A DNA stretch of 64,000 nucleotides from Larix kaempferi (Eukaryota > Streptophyta > Pinopsida > Pinales > Pinaceae): assembly GCA_027924585.1 (NCBI GenBank), contig BSBM01000779.1:15420001-15484000 (forward strand), written 5' to 3'. The position numbers and the translations under genes were made by a program. The notes beneath the pieces are model-generated. The model did no database searches, was not told the origin of the DNA, and saw nothing but the letters and a program-made list of their open reading frames with translations. Each line of letters begins with the position of its first letter. Position 1 is the first letter of the stretch. Shown here piece by piece: positions 58,375 through 64,000 of this stretch.

Positions 58375-59290
58375 TTCGCTCAGCTCGCTCAAGCTCTCAA
58401 TTTCAGGGCATCTCCTCTAGCATCTTCATCTTCTCGGCGTTCACGAGCTCACAACTCCCACTCTCCGCTTCTCTCCCTTCCTCCCTGCGCCCTAAACTCC
58501 TGCTTCCATAAACTCCTCACTCCTCCACACCTAACTCCACTCATCCCATGCCCCATAATTCCATCCACACCCGCCTTCTTTTCCACGACACACACCGCTC
58601 ATCCCTCACTCTTCACTCCGAAACCGCTGCTCTTCCCTCTCACTCTCTATTTTTTTCACTCATCTTCCCACATCCACGCTCCCTTAAGCTCTGTATTCGC
58701 CCATCTCCACCATATTCCACCAAAATCCTCTCCCCGTCGCTCGAGTTCACTCACCTCATCCTCACACTCCAGCTCCCATCCTTCCATGCTCCCACAACCC
58801 TCTCCTCATTCACCTGACAACTACTCCACCAGCCATCTCTCTCACTCCATGCTAGTCTACTCTCCCCCCTCCATCAGCCACACCCCGCTGCGCTCCCTCC
58901 ACTCCCCCAGCTCCATCACTCGCTTCCCTCTATGCACTCTTCACATCCCACACCCTTTCTCCAGCGCCGCGCACAACTCTCACACACCACGCATGTCCCT
59001 CCACTGCGACCTACGCTTCCCTCCACTTCCCGTGCATCATTTATCCCTCTGCATACAACTCCTCCCCTTCCCTTCTCACCAGCTCACTCCACGCGTCCTG
59101 CGACCTCCTTCACGAGCCATATCTCCACCTATGCGACCTCCTTCACAAGCCAGCCTGCATACATGCACCTCCCACCGCCCACTTCAACACTCCGGCCTCT
59201 CACACTTGCTCCTCGTCATACCATAGACCCATATTCCATTCCTCTCGTCCATTCCCCAGCACACACGTCCACGCTTAGGCTTAAAACCCT
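58375..59290 (+). other. C-rich, G-poor stretch in element F
   Basis: About 900 bp in which the plus strand is dominated by C and T with very few G (CTCC, CACTC, CCTCC words). Because stop codons need G or A, long overlapping frames arise in two phases at 58548-59351. They are Ser/Pro/His/Leu-rich with no domain, so I do not call them proteins. Confidence 0.7.
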
Positions 59291-59460
59291 AATATCCTCC
59301 ATTATTCAAAATATAATAATAATAATAATATTAGTATTAATATTTTTTTAAACCCTTCTAGAACTATTGAAATTTTATATTATTATTATTATATTAATAA
59401 TAAATTTTTATTATAATTAATATTTTAATAGTTAAAATTTTACAAATAAATTCCGACGCT

Positions 59461-59865
59461 AGAAAAAACAATCTTTTTGGGATCATCATTAGCCCGTTCC
59501 ACAAACTTAAAAGAGATGAAAGAATTGAAGTCAAAGACATAAAAAGAAGCCAAACTAAAGAAATAAAAAGCCTAGAGCTTGAAGTAAAAAAATCTAATAT
59601 CAATGTGGAGTTGCAAGTTCTTCATGAAAACATTAAAAAATTAGTTGAAGAAATGAAAATATTGATAATACAACAACGAGAAGAACAATCTAAGAAGCAT
59701 GTGGACAAATAAAAACCAGAGGCACATGAGTCCTACTCCTCAAGTGAGTCGAAGGGAGAAGAAACAGTTACGTCGTCTGAATTCTCAAGCAAGGAAGAGC
59801 AAGAAGAAACAATAAATGATTTTGATCAAGGACAACTCAAGACTGTTTCTGCACCCACGACATAA
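59461..59865 (+). pseudogene. Coiled-coil coding remnant of element F
   Basis: A plus-strand frame of about 135 codons with one internal TAA (59709). The first part is Lys/Glu/Leu-rich (KEIKSLELEVKKSNINVELQ, ENIKKLVEEMKIL) and looks like a long coiled coil. The second is Ser/Glu-rich and acidic (SSSSESKGEETVTSSEFSSK). It could be a Gag-like structural protein. No family is recognised. Confidence 0.45.
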
Positions 59866-60319
59866 GAAGTACAAAAAACTCATACATTGACACCTTACAT
59901 TCCCCCTCAGAGAAGGTACTGAGCATCAAACGTAAGAAAGGATAAGAACCACCGTTCGAAATGCAATACACAAAAAGAAATGCCTACCCATAAACATACA
60001 CATATGCCATAAATGGACCACCGTTCGAAGTACACGACTAAAAATGTGATGTCGGATCATAAATATGCACAAGTTCCAGAAATTCATTGCAGCTTCATAC
60101 AAGGAACGAAAGAGTCACATAAATTGTCCATCCCACACAACTATAAAATTAGTGAAAATGGCTTGTGAAGCTCCAGAACAAAGTCAAATTGGAATCCCTG
60201 CTCGAAACCCAAACCAAAGCTAAGGACATGATAACAAGGACAATGAAATGAAAGATGTAGAAGACAAGGATAAAGTCCCGAGTATGGAAGATCATGATGA
60301 ACCTAAAGAAAAATCATTA

Positions 60320-60905
60320 GGGGAGTTTTGAGGTAAAAAATGGGCCTCAAAACAAATAATGTACCATAAAAAAACACTTTATAAGAACCAATAGGATTCA
60401 AGATGATGATGTCAACCATAAGGGTAAAATTTGTAAAACAAATTGGAGGGAAAAAGAAAAAACTGTTTTTTCTTATCATATTTTTGACATATCTCCTTAA
60501 CGGTTTACCCAAATTTCAAGTTTTGGCACTCGTTGGATGCGGATTTTAATTCTGCATCCAACCCATACCCACACTGCATACTTCTGAGGCACCCACGACA
60601 TGAAAAAAAAATGAAAATTTCAATAAAAAAATCATATTTTAATATTAAAATTTCAATTTTTTTTATTGAAATTTTCATTTTTTCATGTCGTGGGTGCCTC
60701 AAAAGTATGCAATGTGGGTATGGGTTGGATGCAGAATTAAAATCTGCATCCAACAAGTGCCAAAACTTGAAATTTGGGTAAATCGTTAAGGAGACATGTC
60801 AAAAATACGATAAGAAAAAATAGTTTTTATTTTTCCCCTCTAAAATTTAGAACTCTTATTTTATTATTTCCCTTAGGAGGTCCATTTTAGACCTCAAAAC
60901 TTCCC
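60320..60905. mobile_element. Inverted-repeat (foldback/MITE-like) element
   Basis: 586 bp with ends GGGGAGTTTTGAGGT and ACCTCAAAACTTCCC, flanked on both sides by TA. Inside, the sequence is a long hairpin centred at 60643/60644. The arms from about 60515 to 60772 are nearly perfect (CAAGTTTTGGCACT.GTTGGATGC paired with its reverse complement) and extend with gaps out to the ends. It has no coding capacity; the mirrored frames on the two strands are a by-product of the palindrome. The TA flank suggests a Tc1/mariner-type origin, but the ends do not match a family I can name. Confidence 0.8.
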
Positions 60906-61838
60906 TAATGTAGTTGAGAGAAACAATGACAAAAAGATAGATGCATCAGATGACAATCATGATGTTAATAGCAATTGCAAAGAAGACGATGATCTCATAG
61001 ATTGTAATAATGAAGCACCAAATACTGATGAATATGAAATGGTGTTAATGAAAATTATGAAATAATTGATGTTTTAGAAGGATACAACGATGTAAATAAA
61101 AGCACCAAATATGATCCTAATCATGATAACGTAGAAAAAGAAAACCCGGAATATTCTTCAAGACAAAAATATATAAATGTTATGTTGGTTGTCACAACTC
61201 AAAATGCTCAAGAATTTCAAGATCAAAAGGTTCTCAAGGAACAATAGGAGACAAGCTCTCCAATTAAAGACAAGGAAATAAATCATTTGAAAAATCCTAA
61301 TCAAACCGAAATTAATGAAACAAAAGCATTAAAAGACGTTTCAACATTAAAAACACATGACAAAACTACAAATGGAGACACCTTAACCAATTAGATTGAA
61401 TTAAGTAAGTTGTTAGAAGTTACCACTATAGTTAAGGATACCATAACAAGTGTGACTAAATATCCAACCATGTTTGAAGATCCACTGCCCAACACTAAAG
61501 AAATCAGATGTCAGATAGAAATCAATGTCATACCTCAGCATGCAAAAATATTGAAGATCAACATGTCGATCCAAGTCCTTTATGAAAACATCTATTTGGA
61601 AACTCATAAGAATACACCCTATAATCATTATGTTTTTATCTACATAATCATATACATGAAGAGATTTGAATGGAAATGTGACCGACTTTTTTAAGAACTA
61701 CTAAACTGTGGTACTGTTATCCAAAATAAATCGCTAAAGAAGGATTGTATGTCATCAAACTTGGAAGCCTCTCTAATGTCGCAGTTGATTATGTAGAATC
61801 TAAGATTCGTGGACGAATCTTTCCAAGGAAGGATGACT
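60906..61838 (+). pseudogene. Element F downstream coding remnant
   Basis: Asp/Asn/Lys-rich broken frames (for example DDDLIDCNNEAPNTDEYEM near 60988 and 61410-61694) lead to ESKIRGRIFPRKDDL, ending at the first bases of the 3' LTR (61839). A short polyprotein end with an RGR.FP..D motif just before the 3' LTR is common in gypsy-type elements. No enzymatic domain is found. Confidence 0.4.
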
Positions 61839-62047
61839 TGTAATAAACATAAATGGTTATTACAATTAGTAATTATTATTAGTCGTTAATAGGTCAATTA
61901 ATTGTTAATGAAATTAGTTATTACATGACATGCCTATTTGTTAATAGACATGTCTATTCCCCATCGACCATATTTAACATGGCCCATTTACCTCTGTAAT
62001 CATCTATCAATTATACAAAATATATATTTATAAGTAATATTTCAACA
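61839..62047 (+). repeat. Element F 3' LTR
   Basis: 209 bp. It has a short extra segment relative to the 5' LTR (ACATGCCTATTTGTTAATAG), apparently a duplication of neighbouring sequence. It ends TTTCAACA before the chromovirus sequence resumes at 62048. Confidence 0.9.
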
Positions 62048-63999
62048 AGTAAGGTTTTTTCCTTACAGATTCATAGCCACATTCTTTATCTAGATTGACA
62101 ATCTTTAGAATTGGTGCACATGTGAGTAGTTTATTAGGAGCTGGAAACTATCCTCACATTTTTTAGTCCAATAGAATTTCACTCCCTTCTATTGTAAGGA
62201 TGTCATGGGATTTGCTATTATTGAAAAATCCTCAATAAATATCTTATAGTAATATGCCAAACACATAAAATACCTTACCTTTGTCACATTTCACGGAGTA
62301 GGCCATTCTTGTATGGATTTTATCTTCACGGGATCTACCATTATTCCTTCCCCTAAGATGATATGTCCCAAATACAAGAGTTTCCTTTGGTAAAAATAAC
62401 ATTTGCTCAGGTTAGAGTAAAGTTGTTTTTCTCTTAATATCTGCATTGTTATCCTTAGATGTTTTTCATGTTTTTCCATCGTCTTTGAATAGATCAGTAT
62501 GTCATCCATGAATACTATAATAAACTTATACAAGTATTTTTTAAAAATGCCATTCATTAAGCACATAAAATTGATTAGTGCATTTGTCAACCAAAAAGGG
62601 AAAACTATGTACTCGTAGTTCCCATACCTAGTCTTGAAAGCAGTCTTGCTGATGTCTTCGTCTTTAATTCGTACTTGGTGATAACCCAACCTCAAATATA
62701 TTTTATAGAAAAATTGATCTCCTCTCAATTGGTCAAATAGGTAATCAATTCTACATAGTGGATACTTGTTCTTTATTGTGGCCTTATTTAGCTGCCTCTA
62801 GTCCATGTATAACCTCAAGGTACCATCCTTCTTCTTTACAAATAGGGAAGGTGCCCCCCACAATGCCACACTAGGGGGAATGTACCCTTTCTTCAACAAC
62901 TCTTCATGCTACATTTGTAATTCCTTTAGATGAGGTGTGCCCATCCTGTATGGTGCTTTGGATTCTAGAGTAGCTCTTGGTACCAAATCAATTGTGAAAT
63001 CGATATCTCGTTTTAAAGGTGATCCAAGTATATCTTGGGACACATTGGCAAATTCTTGTGGCACTACACAATCTTCAATATGTAATCCTTCATCTATGGA
63101 TATTTCTTTAGTATGAACTATGTACAATTGGAAACCTAATATACTTTTTAATTTGCATGGTCAAGACATCACGTACGGATACGGGTCTTGGAATGCCTTT
63201 TACAAGAATTTGCTTATTATCCTCATCAAGACAAGAAATTGTCTTGTTATGGTAGTCTAGAACATATTCTATCCAATCCATCCCAATGATAATATCATAT
63301 GAGCTAAGAGGTAGGACATCCAAATTTTTTTTTGTATGAATCCCATTCATGTCAAAACAATGATCTTTGATCACTGAGGTGATCTTTCTTTTTGTACCTG
63401 TAGCTAATGGTACCGTCCTTGCTTGGGGAAGCTTTATGCTTACTAATTGACATATTTCAATCATATTAAAGTTGATATAACTATGATTATCTCCATAATC
63501 GATTAAAATTGAAATATGCACCTCAACAATCATACCATCCACCTCGATCATAGTTGATTGGTGATATGCTTGTTTGTTATCTAGAGCTACATATATGTGG
63601 GTATGCTTATGGCCACATCCTCTACACTTGTAGCTTCCTAGATGTTATGAATGTTTCCCCCTTGTTATATTTTATGGGGTATTCCCGAAACAAATGCTCA
63701 CCTTCACAGCCCCAACACTTAATGGGTGGTTTTGGTCACTTTCCTGTAGTTTCAACCATCTTTGATCCACTTGGAAAATTTTTATTTTCCTAGGTAAGCA
63801 ATCAGATTTCTTTTAGCAGCAAAGAGATTGGAACCCTTCTTCCTCTAATCTTGCTTTTCCTTTAACATGTCCTTCCAATTCTTATGTATATCCATCCTTC
63901 ATGTACTCTGATTGTATAGGAAATTGGATTTTCTTATAACTTCTTCCAAAGTTCTTGGTTCATCATACGTTATTTTAACTTTGTATTATGTTGGTAATC
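62048..63999 (-). pseudogene. Chromovirus C Gag knuckle, protease and RT
   Basis: From the right edge leftwards: Gag end with a W...M block and a knuckle CWGCEGEHLFREY (about 63720-63680, last Cys is Tyr). Protease at 63551-63108 has LIDYGDNHSYI (family norm D(S/T)GA.HS(Y/F)I; second position changed) and SSYDIIIGMDW, then GIPRPVSVRDV. RT is at about 62960-62250, with [60 protein letters not shown] (catalytic DD kept) and YLGHII..GI..DP.K. The RT-RNase H linker at 62290-62048 is degraded. Frame changes lie near 63100, 62750 and 62250. Confidence 0.9.
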
Positions 64000-64000
64000 C

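Larger units (their letters stand above)
58161..62047 (+). mobile_element. Element F: short-LTR retroelement inside chromovirus C
   Basis: A 3,887-bp insertion with direct terminal repeats 58161-58358 and 61839-62047, both TGTAATAAAC..CAACA. The flanks GATTA and AGTAA do not form a clean duplication, but the chromovirus RNase H frame resumes across the site with at most one or two bases of difference. The interior contains a C-rich stretch, a coiled-coil coding remnant, an inverted-repeat element and a final frame ending in RGRIFPRKDDL that stops in the 3' LTR. No RT or integrase is present, so it is non-autonomous. Orientation is taken from the coding remnants. Confidence 0.8.
55064..63999 (-). 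mobile_element. Ty3/gypsy chromovirus C, split by element F, runs off right edge
   Basis: Minus-strand element. The 3' LTR (55064-56325) and polypurine tract (56326-56345) come first. Chromodomain, integrase and RNase H (56390-58160) follow. Element F is inserted next, then RT, protease and the Gag knuckle (62048-63999). The order Gag-PR-RT-RH-INT-chromodomain identifies a chromovirus. The 5' LTR and most of Gag lie beyond the window. Stops and frameshifts are present throughout. Confidence 0.9.

Noticed and set aside
58548-59351. Overlapping Ser/Pro/His/Leu-rich open frames
   Set aside because: They occur in different phases of the same C-rich, G-poor block, where stop codons are rare by composition. 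No conserved features are seen.
60505-60781. Two nearly identical open frames on opposite strands
   Set aside because: They are mirror images produced by the palindrome of the inverted-repeat element.

Overview
This window looks like nuclear DNA of a land plant with a large, transposon-rich genome. It contains plant L1-type LINEs carrying DUF4283 ORF1 proteins, Ty1/copia and Ty3/gypsy chromovirus elements with initiator-Met-type primer sites, a plant DUF4228/PADRE-type exon, and AT-rich spacers. The number of old, mutated and nested LTR elements fits a gymnosperm (conifer-like) genome, but nothing here fixes the species. I see no rRNA, tRNA or organellar genes.

Layout. (1) 1-20760: one minus-strand L1 LINE (ORF1 with DUF4283 and zinc knuckle, ORF2 endonuclease plus RT) that continues past the left edge. 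Two related LTR retrotransposons are inserted in it: element A (902-9368, duplication CTTTG) and element B (9898-18357, duplication CTTCT). Removing either element with one duplication copy restores the LINE reading frame. A and B encode only a Gag-protease protein with two short zinc knuckles and a DEGA protease motif. Where pol would be, both have about 1.8 kb of serial short stem-loops. (2) 22240-23463: the only convincing complete cellular gene, a three-exon gene for a histone RNA hairpin-binding protein (SLBP domain), with canonical GT-AG introns and in-phase joints. Duplicated non-coding segments follow it. (3) 25971-39695: a minus-strand Ty1/copia element (D2) interrupted inside its integrase by a second, full-length Ty1/copia element (D1, 30863-37302), and apparently cut again by an unidentified insertion (25971-30402). 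(4) 39700-47390: AT-rich DNA with a LINE 3' fragment (41450-42470) and one DUF4228/PADRE-type exon (43192-43749). The exon ends at a good splice donor but starts abruptly. (5) 47390-53950: a near full-length but decayed plus-strand L1 LINE. (6) 55064-63999: a minus-strand Ty3/gypsy chromovirus (3' LTR, chromodomain, integrase, RNase H, RT, protease, Gag knuckle) running off the right edge. It is split between RT and RNase H by a short-LTR element (F, 58161-62047), which itself carries a 586-bp inverted-repeat element (60320-60905).

Most coding sequences are pseudogenes with stops, frameshifts or lost catalytic residues. The items I rate most worth pursuing are the SLBP gene in a land-plant context, the stem-loop arrays shared by A and B, the Gag-protease family with DEGA in place of D(S/T)GA, the repeated CGTCA motifs in two unrelated LTR families, and the three-level nest at the right end.
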